DNA of 35,471 nucleotides from Oligoflexia bacterium (lineage in GTDB: Bacteria > Bdellovibrionota > UBA1018 > CAIPTA01): the NCBI GenBank assembly GCA_903867855.1, contig CAIPTA010000112.1:1-35471 (forward strand), read 5' to 3'. Positions within the stretch are counted from its first letter, which is position 1; every line of letters starts with the position of its first letter. A model generated the notes under the pieces. The model was not told the origin of the DNA. It did no database searches and worked only from the letters and a program-made list of their open reading frames with translations. The translations under genes and the position numbers were made by a program. Positions 25,230-33,198 of the stretch are shown here, one piece after another.

Positions 25230-25676
25230 TTAGCCGAGGCTGAGTTTGGCGCCCAGGGTCTGCCCCAAGCTCTTTGGTTTTCTTCCATGCACTGAAAGAT
25301 TTTCCTTACGCTCTTCTTCTTCTTTGCAAGCAATGCAGAGTTCTGCGGTTTGTCTTGCTTCCAAGCGCTTCATACCAATATCTGCACCGCAGCTTTGGCA
25401 TTCACCATAGGTGCCCTCTTCTACACGGGCCAGTGCTTGCTCTACTTTTTTCAAGAGCAAAAATTCACGATTACCAAGACGCATCCTCATGCTTTGGTCG
25501 ATATCGCTCGAAGCAAGGTCTGCTTCATCCATCAAATCTTCTTGACTCGTCTGCAGATCCATCCGCATTACTTTTTCGCCCATCAAAACTTCATCGCGCT
25601 TCTGCTCTAATTCCCTCTTAAAGCGAGCGATCTCCATCTTTGTTAGACCGTGTTGTTTTTTGTTTGCTGTTGCCAT
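25230..25676 (-). CDS. dksA: DksA/TraR-family RNA polymerase-binding regulator
   Basis: The 148-residue product has a coiled-coil N-terminal half and a zinc finger with Cys93, Cys96, Cys114 and Cys117. The coiled-coil tip keeps the DxxDxA pattern (Asp50, Asp53, Ala55) needed in DksA to act with ppGpp at the secondary channel. A 25-residue C-terminal extension follows the finger. GGGGA precedes the ATG. The tandem repeat just upstream may control expression. A DksA-like paralogue with a different role remains possible. Confidence 0.88.
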   Translation of the reverse strand: MATANKKQHGLTKMEIARFKRELEQKRDEVLMGEKVMRMDLQTSQEDLMDEADLASSDIDQSMRMRLGNREFLLLKKVEQALARVEEGTYGECQSCGADIGMKRLEARQTAELCIACKEEEERKENLSVHGRKPKSLGQTLGAKLSLG

Positions 25677-25977
25677 GCGCTGATCCCCTTTCAGTCGAAA
25701 CTTTTTTCAGTTCGAAAATTCGCGTTAGCGTTTATAGAAGATAATGCGTTCGCTTGTCACGACTCATCGCATTTAATCAAAACTTAACACGAAAATAACG
25801 TTACTTTTTTCGCACCTGTTTTTAGTATGAACGGATTGAAACAAATGCCAAGAAAAAAAAATCGGAACTTTTTACTCGCGCAGAGCAGTAATTATGACGC
25901 GCATAGAGATTTTCACGGCAAAAGCTACACGCTTTCTCTGCTCACGCGAATGAGTTAAGACTAGCAAAAGAGGTATC
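25677..25977. promoter_or_regulatory. Divergent intergenic region between dksA and phoU
   Basis: This 301-nt AT-rich stretch must hold promoters for both dksA and the pho operon. No clear -35/-10 pair or Pho box was recognised. It contains the tandem TTTCAG repeat near dksA, a short TAACGTTA palindrome (25796-25803), and a 43-codon frame at 25827-25958 without a ribosome site, which I do not call as a gene. Confidence 0.5.
25689..25717 (-). promoter_or_regulatory. Tandem 12-13-bp repeat in the dksA leader
   Basis: TTTCAGTCGAAA (25689-25700) and TTTCAGTTCGAAA (25705-25717) are near-identical direct repeats, each with inverted TTTC/GAAA ends. They lie 13 to 41 nt upstream of the dksA start, with the nearer copy next to the GGGGA ribosome site, so a repressor or RNA-binding protein could act here. 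Confidence 0.4.
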
Positions 25978-26643
25978 ATGCACCGTCATATTGAAGATGA
26001 ACTCACCAGACTAAAAGATCAAATTCTTGCCATGGGAGGTCACGTTGAGCTTGCCGTAGAAGCTGCAACGCAGGCGCTCATTACGCGAAATTCTAAGCTG
26101 CTAAAGCAAGTGCACGATCTAGAAGACAAAATTAATCGTGAACATATGGAAGTGGATAATTCTTGCGTGCAACTTCTAGCGCGTCAATCCCCCCTAGCCG
26201 CAGATCTTCGCCTCGTGATCGCAGTATTGAAAATATCTACCGACCTTGAACGCATGGGCGACCAAGCGGTAAATATTGCCCATAATACTCGGGAGTATTT
26301 GGAAGGCGCGCCAGTAAAAGAATTGATCGATCTGCCGGTAATGGCCAATGAAGTGCGTGGCATGGTGCGAGATTCTCTTGATGCATTTGTGCACCAAAGT
26401 CGGGAGCTCGCCGAAAAAGTTTTAGCGCGCGATGATATTGTAGACAGCTTCAAGCATAAAATCTTCCAAGAGCTGATTGGCTATATGTCACAAAACTCCA
26501 CACAAATTGAACAAGCACTGGATCTCATCCTCATCGCTCGCAACTTAGAGCGTCTTGGCGATCACGCCACAAATATCGCGGAAGACGTTATTTTTGCGAT
26601 CACGGGAAATGATATTCGCCACGGCGGAGGCCAACATGAGTAA
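25978..26643 (+). CDS. phoU: Phosphate signalling regulator PhoU
   Basis: The 221-residue protein has the duplicated three-helix PhoU fold, with the two metal-site repeats ISTDLERMGDQAVNIA and LIARNLERLGDHATNIAEDV. PhoU keeps the PhoR kinase off when phosphate is plentiful and acts with the Pst transporter. AGAGG precedes the ATG. It leads a phoU-phoB-phoR operon; no pst gene is in the window. Its last 8 nt overlap the response-regulator start. Confidence 0.95.
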   Translation: MHRHIEDELTRLKDQILAMGGHVELAVEAATQALITRNSKLLKQVHDLEDKINREHMEVDNSCVQLLARQSPLAADLRLVIAVLKISTDLERMGDQAVNIAHNTREYLEGAPVKELIDLPVMANEVRGMVRDSLDAFVHQSRELAEKVLARDDIVDSFKHKIFQELIGYMSQNSTQIEQALDLILIARNLERLGDHATNIAEDVIFAITGNDIRHGGGQHE

Positions 26644-27319
26644 AAATCGCATTCTTATTGCAGAAGATGAAAATGATATTCGTGAATTGATCGAGATGCA
26701 CCTGGGGCGCGAGGGCCATAGTGTGGTTTCGGTGGACAACGGAAAAGACGCTCTCAAAAAATTGAAAGAAGAAGAGTTTCAATTGGCTGTGGTGGATTGG
26801 ATGCTCCCAGAAACAAGCGGCATCGAAGTGATCAAAGAAATCCGTAAAAGTAGCGACCATGAAAATCTCGCCATCCTCATGGTGACAGCAAAAAGCGCTA
26901 GCAATGATATTATTCTCGGCCTCGAATCTGGTGCCGACGATTATTTAGTAAAACCCTTTGAACTTTCCGTTCTAAGTGCGAGAGCTCGCGCCTTACTTCG
27001 TCGAACCGAGAAAAAGGATGCTTCCCGACTTCAGGCAGGTGATCTCATCGTGGATTCCAACTCCCACGAAGCCACTTGCCAAGGAGAGCTGCTGCAACTC
27101 ACTCCCTATGAATTTAAACTGCTCTTCACTCTGCTCCAGCACAAAGGGCGTGTGCTCACTCGCGATAAACTCATTCAAGAAGTGCAAGGCGGAGGCGTAG
27201 CAGTGGTAGAGCGCGCCATTGATACCCACGTGTTTGGACTGCGAAAAAAACTTGGTCCATGCTCTGAGCTGATTGAAACAGTGCGCGGCGTTGGCTATCG
27301 AGTGGTGGCTAAAGCCTAA
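26636..27319 (+). CDS. phoB: PhoB-like response regulator (OmpR family)
   Basis: The 227-residue protein has a receiver domain with Glu10/Asp11, phosphoacceptor Asp54 (VVDWMLPE), Thr84 and Lys106 (VKPFE). A winged-helix DNA-binding domain follows (LTPYEFKLLFTLL, VRGVGYRV). The ATG at 26636 follows CGGAGG by 5 nt; a longer upstream frame lies within phoU. Position between phoU and a PhoR-like kinase supports PhoB, the activator of phosphate-starvation genes. Confidence 0.92.
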   Translation: MSKNRILIAEDENDIRELIEMHLGREGHSVVSVDNGKDALKKLKEEEFQLAVVDWMLPETSGIEVIKEIRKSSDHENLAILMVTAKSASNDIILGLESGADDYLVKPFELSVLSARARALLRRTEKKDASRLQAGDLIVDSNSHEATCQGELLQLTPYEFKLLFTLLQHKGRVLTRDKLIQEVQGGGVAVVERAIDTHVFGLRKKLGPCSELIETVRGVGYRVVAKA

Positions 27320-27322
27320 TTC

Positions 27323-28801
27323 ATGTCAGAATCACCCCTCCAATTTTTTCCGAAGCAACTATTCTATCGCTTTTTTCTCACTCAACTCTTAGTGGCGGCG
27401 CCAGTGCTCCTTCTAGTAGTGCTGGCCTCACGCTTTTATATCGTGCATGAATCAGCGCAGATTCGAAGCGCAGCAGAAATTATCAGCCTATTCGACCGCA
27501 CTTTTTTTCTGCTTTCCCTGGGCACGGCAGTGCTGTTTAGTGGCCTCTCCTTTTGGCTTGGCTATCGACTGATCTTTCCACTAGGTAGAATTATCGTGAA
27601 GGCCCGCGCGATCTCACAGAAGGACTATGGTTTTCTCTCTGATAACGAAGAAAATTCGGCAAGCTATCTCGAAACTGGAGAATGGTCAGATCTAGAAAGC
27701 ACCTTGAACCGCATTGAGCGCAACCTGCAAACCCAAGATATTCGCCTCTCGATGGAACGAGAAGAACTCGAAGCCATCATCAGTGGCATCACAGAAGCGG
27801 TGATCGCCGTTAATCGTGAGGGAGAATTATTGTTCTTCAATTCTCAATTCGCTGTGCTGTTTGGTGATCAAGAGGAGATGAAACAAAAAACGCAGCGCCT
27901 TGCCACGTTTTTTCGAAATCCCGATGTGCTAGAAGTATTCCGTACCACATTGCAAGATGGTTTAGCGCACACAGTGAGCACTCAGATTCAACTAAAGAAC
28001 GAAGCGGTGCCTCGTTACTTTTCTCTCTCTGTTGCCCCCTTGCGACTCCCCAAAAAAGACGCCTACGGTGCCATCGGTGTATTCCATGATGTGACTGAAC
28101 TGAAGCGCATGGATCAGATTCGTATTGATTTTGTGGCGAACGTTTCCCATGAGCTACGCACACCACTCACCTCTGTGAAAGGATTCGCCGAAACCCTAGC
28201 CGAGGATGTAAAAAATAATCGCTTGGAACTAGCGCCGAAGCACCTAGGCATTATCACGCGCAACGTAGATCGCCTCATTGCACTCGTGCATGATCTTCTC
28301 GATCTATCCTCTCTTGAATCGGGTGCTGAGTTGGAGAAAGAAAAAATCTCCCTTCGTGAGCTCACTGAAAAAGTTTTGCAGCAGCTGGAGCCGTTGGCTA
28401 AGCCGAAGGGCCACATCATTAAGGTATATATAGACACAGAATTTTTGTTCGCTGATCCCAAGCGCATCGAGCAAGTGCTTTTCAATCTCACAGAAAATGC
28501 GATTAAGTATGTGCCTAACGGGAAAACCATCGAGCTTCGATGGCGTGCAGATCCGGATCACACCATCATCCTTCATGTATCGGATGATGGCCCGGGCATT
28601 CCTGCGGAACACCATGCACGACTCTTTGAACGCTTCTATCGCGTGGATAGCGTGCGCGGCCGTGATCAGGGCGGCACAGGATTGGGGCTTGCGATCGTAA
28701 AACATATTGTAAATCGCCACGGCGGACACGTGAAGGTGCATGGCGGTCTCGGCAAAGGCACTGAATTTATTTGCTGCTTCCCACAAGGGAAGGATCGCTA
28801 G
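27323..28801 (+). CDS. phoR: PhoR-like sensor histidine kinase
   Basis: The 492-residue kinase has two membrane helices (about 17-40 and 60-82) with a short periplasmic loop, a HAMP-like linker, a PAS domain (148-258), a HisKA domain with His276 in VSHELRTPL, and an HATPase domain with NAIKYVPNG, DDGPGIP and GGTGLGLAIV. The small external loop suits PhoR, which reads signals from PhoU/Pst. It begins 3 nt after the response regulator, and its stop shares a base with the next GTG start. Confidence 0.92.
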   Translation: MSESPLQFFPKQLFYRFFLTQLLVAAPVLLLVVLASRFYIVHESAQIRSAAEIISLFDRTFFLLSLGTAVLFSGLSFWLGYRLIFPLGRIIVKARAISQKDYGFLSDNEENSASYLETGEWSDLESTLNRIERNLQTQDIRLSMEREELEAIISGITEAVIAVNREGELLFFNSQFAVLFGDQEEMKQKTQRLATFFRNPDVLEVFRTTLQDGLAHTVSTQIQLKNEAVPRYFSLSVAPLRLPKKDAYGAIGVFHDVTELKRMDQIRIDFVANVSHELRTPLTSVKGFAETLAEDVKNNRLELAPKHLGIITRNVDRLIALVHDLLDLSSLESGAELEKEKISLRELTEKVLQQLEPLAKPKGHIIKVYIDTEFLFADPKRIEQVLFNLTENAIKYVPNGKTIELRWRADPDHTIILHVSDDGPGIPAEHHARLFERFYRVDSVRGRDQGGTGLGLAIVKHIVNRHGGHVKVHGGLGKGTEFICCFPQGKDR

Positions 28802-30006
28802 TGTTTTTCCTCGATCGTGCCTTTTGCTATCCCGAAGCTTTATCGAAAGCACTGCACGATGCCATTTGGAAATCCACAGGCTATTCTGAAAAAGAAGTGA
28901 AACGCCGCTCAGAGAGCTTGCTCTTGCTCTGGCCAAAGCTCGCTGAGGATCTGGGCACTCGGAATGAAAAAGAAAACCACTATTCTGAAAAACGGGATCA
29001 AGCTCTCGCCTACGCTTCCTACTACTTGCCGGCAAACGCTCCCAAAATTCCGCTCATTTTGGAAGAGGCTCAGCTTTTGGGTCTCGATGTGCTGGCAGAA
29101 AAAAATCGCTGGCTCGATTTTGGTTCTGGTCCGGGCACAGCCCTTTGGGGCGCGGTTTGGTGGGCAAAGGCCTACGGTCGCAACTTTCACTTTCAGGGCT
29201 TTGAACAATCGCCCCATTTTGTGGATTATGCTTCCCAGTTCGCGCAAGGATTACGCTCCTATCATTCGGAACACCAAGCAAGCTTCACAAATTTTCAAGG
29301 CAAGAGCGCAAAGAGCCTCGAAAAAGTTTTAGACCGAAATCCCGCCGAAATTATTTCCTTCATGAATTCCTTTCATGAATTTTTTCCAACACTCGAAGGA
29401 AAGATTGAAGCGGGCACGCTTATTTTGCGCAACTTACGAAATCAATTTCGTAAAGATGGAAGACCGCGCTGGTTTCTTTTAGTGGAACCCGCTTCAAAAC
29501 AAAATTCTAGGGATCTCGCTAGTTGTCTGCGCGCTTGGCAAGATGCGAAGTTGGCCAAGGTGCTGTTACCCTGTTTTAGTGATCGCGCCTGCGGTGCTTT
29601 GAGCAATCCAAAAGATTGGTGCCATGAAGCGGTGGATTGTGAATTTCCCGAATTCGTGGGGGCAATTGGGGCAGGAGCGGGCCTTAGAAAAGAATCAGTA
29701 CTTTTTTCCTATGCACTTATTTCAGTGGGCGGTGAATTTCCGGATTGGCCGCAAAAAACAAAACGCATGGTGAGTCAGCGCCTCGAACAGAAGGGGCAAA
29801 CAGAGGCCTATTTCTGCTGTGAAGAAGGAAAAATCCGCTGCCGTGTACAGCACTCAAAAACTCTTCCTAATACAGAGGCCTTCCATCACTTTACGAGGGG
29901 CACACTACTTCAAACTCTTTCGCTTGGAGAAAAAGGCGATGTGCTGGAAATGCAGCCGCTACAAACAAAGTTCAATTACACGGAAACGCTCTTCCCAAAA
30001 GTATAG
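28801..30006 (+). CDS. Rsm22-family ribosome-associated methyltransferase-like protein
   Basis: The 401-residue product matches the Rsm22/METTL17 family: a YASYYLPANAP segment, the SAM motif I LDFGSGPGTA (105-114), and a cysteine cluster Cys258, Cys264, Cys274 (DWCHE) and Cys280. Eukaryotic relatives aid mitochondrial small-subunit assembly and bind an iron-sulphur cluster; the bacterial role is unclear. I start it at GTG 28801, 7 nt after AAGGGAAGGA and overlapping the phoR stop as TAGTG. A TTG at 28771 is less likely. Co-transcription with phoR is probable. Confidence 0.82.
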   Translation: MFFLDRAFCYPEALSKALHDAIWKSTGYSEKEVKRRSESLLLLWPKLAEDLGTRNEKENHYSEKRDQALAYASYYLPANAPKIPLILEEAQLLGLDVLAEKNRWLDFGSGPGTALWGAVWWAKAYGRNFHFQGFEQSPHFVDYASQFAQGLRSYHSEHQASFTNFQGKSAKSLEKVLDRNPAEIISFMNSFHEFFPTLEGKIEAGTLILRNLRNQFRKDGRPRWFLLVEPASKQNSRDLASCLRAWQDAKLAKVLLPCFSDRACGALSNPKDWCHEAVDCEFPEFVGAIGAGAGLRKESVLFSYALISVGGEFPDWPQKTKRMVSQRLEQKGQTEAYFCCEEGKIRCRVQHSKTLPNTEAFHHFTRGTLLQTLSLGEKGDVLEMQPLQTKFNYTETLFPKV

Positions 30007-30099
30007 TATAAAAAATACTTGGTCACACTTCTCCGTTTACAAGCCCCCACTCCCTCGCTAGCCTTTCTACATAGATACTTATTTACTCACGGAGGGGAA

Positions 30100-31617
30100 A
30101 TGAAAATTAGAAACCTATTATTTTTGATGTTGGGCCTTGCAAGTACGCAAGCGTCTGCATCGCTCATGAATCTATCCACCCTAAAAGAAACCTTGAAGCA
30201 GAATAATGCTACCTGGCAGGCAAAAGATAGCTGGGTAAATAACCTAAGCGAAGAACAAATTCATAAAGTTCTTGGTTATAAACACAAAGTAGTTACAGAG
30301 CGCGATGTTGATTTCCGTCCGATGAATGAATTGGCTGGAACCGACTCCATCGATTGGCGTAATAAGGACGGCCAAAACTGGGTGAGCCCAGTTCTAAATC
30401 AAGGGAACTGTGGAAGCTGCGTGGCTTTTGCAACGATCGGTACGCTTGAAACCCAAATGAATATTAGCTCAAAAGCAAATTGGCTAAATAACCGTTACTC
30501 TGCAGAAGCTCTCTTTGCTTGCGGCGGTGGCGGCTGTGATTCTGGCTGGGAACCACAAAGTGCAGCAAGCTACTTGCGCTCCCACGGTGTGCCTGATGAA
30601 GCCTGCGCTCCTTATACTATGGGCGCAACCGGCGTGGATTCAGCTTGTAACAGCATTTGCTCTGATGCTGGCTCTCGTTCACAAAAAATTTCTAACTTCA
30701 CCAGCACCGGCGGCTTCCTGGGTGGCAGTGGAAATGCGGCGAAGGTAAAACAAGCTCTACAACATGGTCCAGTGGTTACCACACTTGATGTGTACGCAGA
30801 CTTCTTGTCTTACGGTTCTGGTATCTACAAGCACGTTGCTGGCGCAATGGAAGGTGGTCACGCTGTTTCCATCGTTGGCTATAACGACGCTGGTCGCTAC
30901 TGGATCGTGCGCAATAGCTGGGGCCCAGATTGGGGAGAAAATGGATTCGTGCGCGTAAGCTACGACGACACCTCGGGTATCGGAAACGAAACCTGGAGTT
31001 TCGCCCTACCAAGCACTGATGGCGTGGCAGGAATTCAGAATTTGCAAGATCGCAGCTATATCTCTGGCTCCATCGATCTACAAGCGAACTCCACCTACCC
31101 AAATACCTCTGATATGACCCTGCAAATGGTTGATCCAAGCGGAAGCCGCACCACCATGAATTGCAAAGGTTCTAGCTGCCCATTCCATATCGACAGCACA
31201 AAACTAGCAGATGGTCGTTATGTAGCTAACTTGCTCGTTAACTACGGCGGCAAACAAGTACAATCCGAGAGAAAGTTTTTCTACGTTGTAAACAAACGTC
31301 CAGAAAATTTTTCTCTTAGTTTCACTCCACAATCGGGAACTGACTTGAGCAAGCCAATTTCTGGTCGCCCTGTGTTTAATGTGGAAGCTACCAGCTCCAG
31401 CGTTCCCTTCTCTGATGTTTCCATCATTGTGAAACAAGGAGATAAGATCGTGATGCAACGTGGAGATGATATCATCCTTCCACAAATGACCATGGGCTGG
31501 CGTACAACCGTAATTCCAAATGGAACCTACGATGTTTACCTCCAAGGCAGAATCAGCACTGAGCGCATTCAATACCAAGTAGAGAGTAATCACTACACGG
31601 TTACTGTAAAAAACTAA
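30100..31617 (+). CDS. Exported papain-family protease with C-terminal beta-rich domains
   Basis: The 505-residue product has a signal peptide (residues 1-20, ending STQASA), a short propeptide-like region (about 25-70, with WQAKDSWVNNLSEEQ), and a full C1 domain: Gln101, Cys107 (NQGNCGSCVAFA), His254 (EGGHAVSIVGY) and Asn272 (VRNSWGPDWGENG). Several cysteines suggest disulfides. Residues 310-505 look like two Ig-like beta domains, perhaps for substrate or surface binding. GGAGGGG precedes the ATG. A strong terminator follows. A digestive or virulence-like role is inferred. Confidence 0.92.
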   Translation: MKIRNLLFLMLGLASTQASASLMNLSTLKETLKQNNATWQAKDSWVNNLSEEQIHKVLGYKHKVVTERDVDFRPMNELAGTDSIDWRNKDGQNWVSPVLNQGNCGSCVAFATIGTLETQMNISSKANWLNNRYSAEALFACGGGGCDSGWEPQSAASYLRSHGVPDEACAPYTMGATGVDSACNSICSDAGSRSQKISNFTSTGGFLGGSGNAAKVKQALQHGPVVTTLDVYADFLSYGSGIYKHVAGAMEGGHAVSIVGYNDAGRYWIVRNSWGPDWGENGFVRVSYDDTSGIGNETWSFALPSTDGVAGIQNLQDRSYISGSIDLQANSTYPNTSDMTLQMVDPSGSRTTMNCKGSSCPFHIDSTKLADGRYVANLLVNYGGKQVQSERKFFYVVNKRPENFSLSFTPQSGTDLSKPISGRPVFNVEATSSSVPFSDVSIIVKQGDKIVMQRGDDIILPQMTMGWRTTVIPNGTYDVYLQGRISTERIQYQVESNHYTVTVKN

Positions 31618-31638
31618 GAACGCGAATCTGATCTCAAC

Positions 31639-31672
31639 AAAGCTCGGTGGTGGATAACCATCGAGCTTTTTT
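31639..31672 (+). terminator. Rho-independent terminator of the exported protease
   Basis: A 13-bp stem (AAAGCTCG-G-TGGT with ACCA-T-CGAGCTTT, one G-T pair) and a 5-nt loop are followed by a T-run. It starts 22 nt after the stop codon. Confidence 0.9.
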
Positions 31673-31831
31673 ATTTATACACTCTAGCTTCACACGCCTG
31701 CGCAAATTTCTCTGCGTCAAATCGCACTAAACAAAAAACTGTTAATAAAAATTAAATATAACTCAAGGCCCCACTAAGTCGCCCCGATAGCTTAGCCATC
31801 AAGTGTTTGGTTTTAACTTAAGGGGTCGCTT

Positions 31832-32338
31832 ATGAAACGTTATGCTTACACAGTTTCCGTATTTCTCGCTCTTGCCGTGTTTTCTAGCCCAGAGGCTCTT
31901 GCTACCAGCCCAGTCGCGCAGGATTTCATGCAGGTTACCAACGATAAAACTACGGATAAAGTAGAAGTAGGCGCCCTCTCTCAAGACGGTAACCTCATCG
32001 CACTGTATGGAAAATCCAATGGTGGAGCGATTCAACAATTTAGTCTAAGCGATATCTCTAGCTCTAGCGGCGCGCTGATCTATGAGACACAAGGATATAA
32101 AGTACTATTCCTGCAAGGCACCTTCGACGCAAGAACACAAGAAGGTGATTTCACCATGCGCTATCTTTCCAACGGGCTCTTTGGCAGCTATAAATCTTGC
32201 AACTTTACGCTCCGCCGAGATGCTCAAGGGTGGTACGTAGAGAATGCCTATACGCATGTGAAACCAGTGGAAAACGTATTCGTGAAAACCTCCAGCCTCG
32301 GTGTAAGCACCATCGTTGGACTCTGCCCAGGCACATGA
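31832..32338 (+). CDS. Hypothetical exported protein
   Basis: The 168-residue product has a clear signal peptide (MKRYAYTVSVFLALAVFSSPEALA). The mature part is small, apparently beta-rich, with a Cys in KSCNF and another near the C-terminus (GLCPGT) that could bond. I recognise no family. AGGGG lies before the ATG. The 214-nt gap upstream holds the terminator at 31639-31672 and an AT-rich stretch (31741-31762) that may contain a promoter. Its stop overlaps the next start (ATGA). Confidence 0.75.
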   Translation: MKRYAYTVSVFLALAVFSSPEALATSPVAQDFMQVTNDKTTDKVEVGALSQDGNLIALYGKSNGGAIQQFSLSDISSSSGALIYETQGYKVLFLQGTFDARTQEGDFTMRYLSNGLFGSYKSCNFTLRRDAQGWYVENAYTHVKPVENVFVKTSSLGVSTIVGLCPGT

Positions 32339-33198
32339 ATCATCGAGGCGCCGCACTTTTAGCTATCAATCTAGCGGCGCTACTTTTCGGTAGCGCTGCC
32401 CTGTGCGGCAAACTCAACATTTCTCCATTTTTCATCGTTTGCGCAAGATCCGGTTTCGCCGCTCTTGCGCTTCTATTTTCCAGACTCATCCAACGGCAAT
32501 CGATCCAATTCTCAGAAAAACTTCAGGGCAAACTTTTTCTTTCCGGCTTTGCGCTAGCCGCCCACTGGCTTTTCTTCTTTGCCTCGGTGCAAATGGCGAA
32601 TGTGGCGATTGCCACTGTAAGTTTTGCGAGTTTTCCACTGTTCACCATCTTTTTCCGTTCACTCATGTATCGAAAATCGCCAACCATAATCGAGATCATT
32701 GCCGCACTTACAATACTACTAGCCATCACCATTCTTTGTGCGCAGCAAATCGCTCTCGATCCTGCATTCATTCCGGGAACCATCTGCGGAATTAATTCTG
32801 CGGCACTCTTTTCTTTCTTTAGCCTGCTCAGCCAAAGCTTAAATAGAAAGAATTCCCGAGTCACCGTTTCGCTCTACCAAAATTTGTATGTTTTTATCTT
32901 GCTCTTGCCGGCCACTCTTCTAACAGACAATCTTCCCGAAGATCAAAACGTGTGGATCACCCTTTCGATTCTCGGCGTTTTTATGACAGCCGGCGCCCAC
33001 CAACTCTATTTCTTCGCCCTCGAGCATCTGCGCGCCAGCACCTGCGCAGCCTTTGTCTCTTTAGAACCAATCTATGCTATTATTTTGAGCCAGCTCATAT
33101 ACCAAGAAGTAGTTTCCAGCACCGTGATCCTCTGCGGATTCGGCATCCTTCTGGCCTCTACTGTTTTACTTCGGCAAGAAAAAGCTGCGCATAACTAG
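32335..33198 (+). CDS. EamA/DMT-family membrane transporter
   Basis: The 287-residue, very hydrophobic protein has about ten membrane helices in two similar halves, typical of the drug/metabolite transporter superfamily; FVSLEPIYAIILSQLIYQE near the end is a hallmark of the second EamA repeat. The substrate cannot be told. The start is the ATGA junction with the exported protein gene; a longer upstream frame runs inside that gene. The stop overlaps that of the convergent aminotransferase. Confidence 0.88.
   Translation: MNHRGAALLAINLAALLFGSAALCGKLNISPFFIVCARSGFAALALLFSRLIQRQSIQFSEKLQGKLFLSGFALAAHWLFFFASVQMANVAIATVSFASFPLFTIFFRSLMYRKSPTIIEIIAALTILLAITILCAQQIALDPAFIPGTICGINSAALFSFFSLLSQSLNRKNSRVTVSLYQNLYVFILLLPATLLTDNLPEDQNVWITLSILGVFMTAGAHQLYFFALEHLRASTCAAFVSLEPIYAIILSQLIYQEVVSSTVILCGFGILLASTVLLRQEKAAHN

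Noticed and set aside
25827..25958. 43-codon frame between dksA and phoU
   Set aside because: No ribosome site, no recognisable sequence, and short enough to be chance in an intergenic region.
28304..29035. 243-codon minus-strand frame across the phoR/Rsm22 junction
   Set aside because: It opposes two well-supported genes and shows no protein family features.
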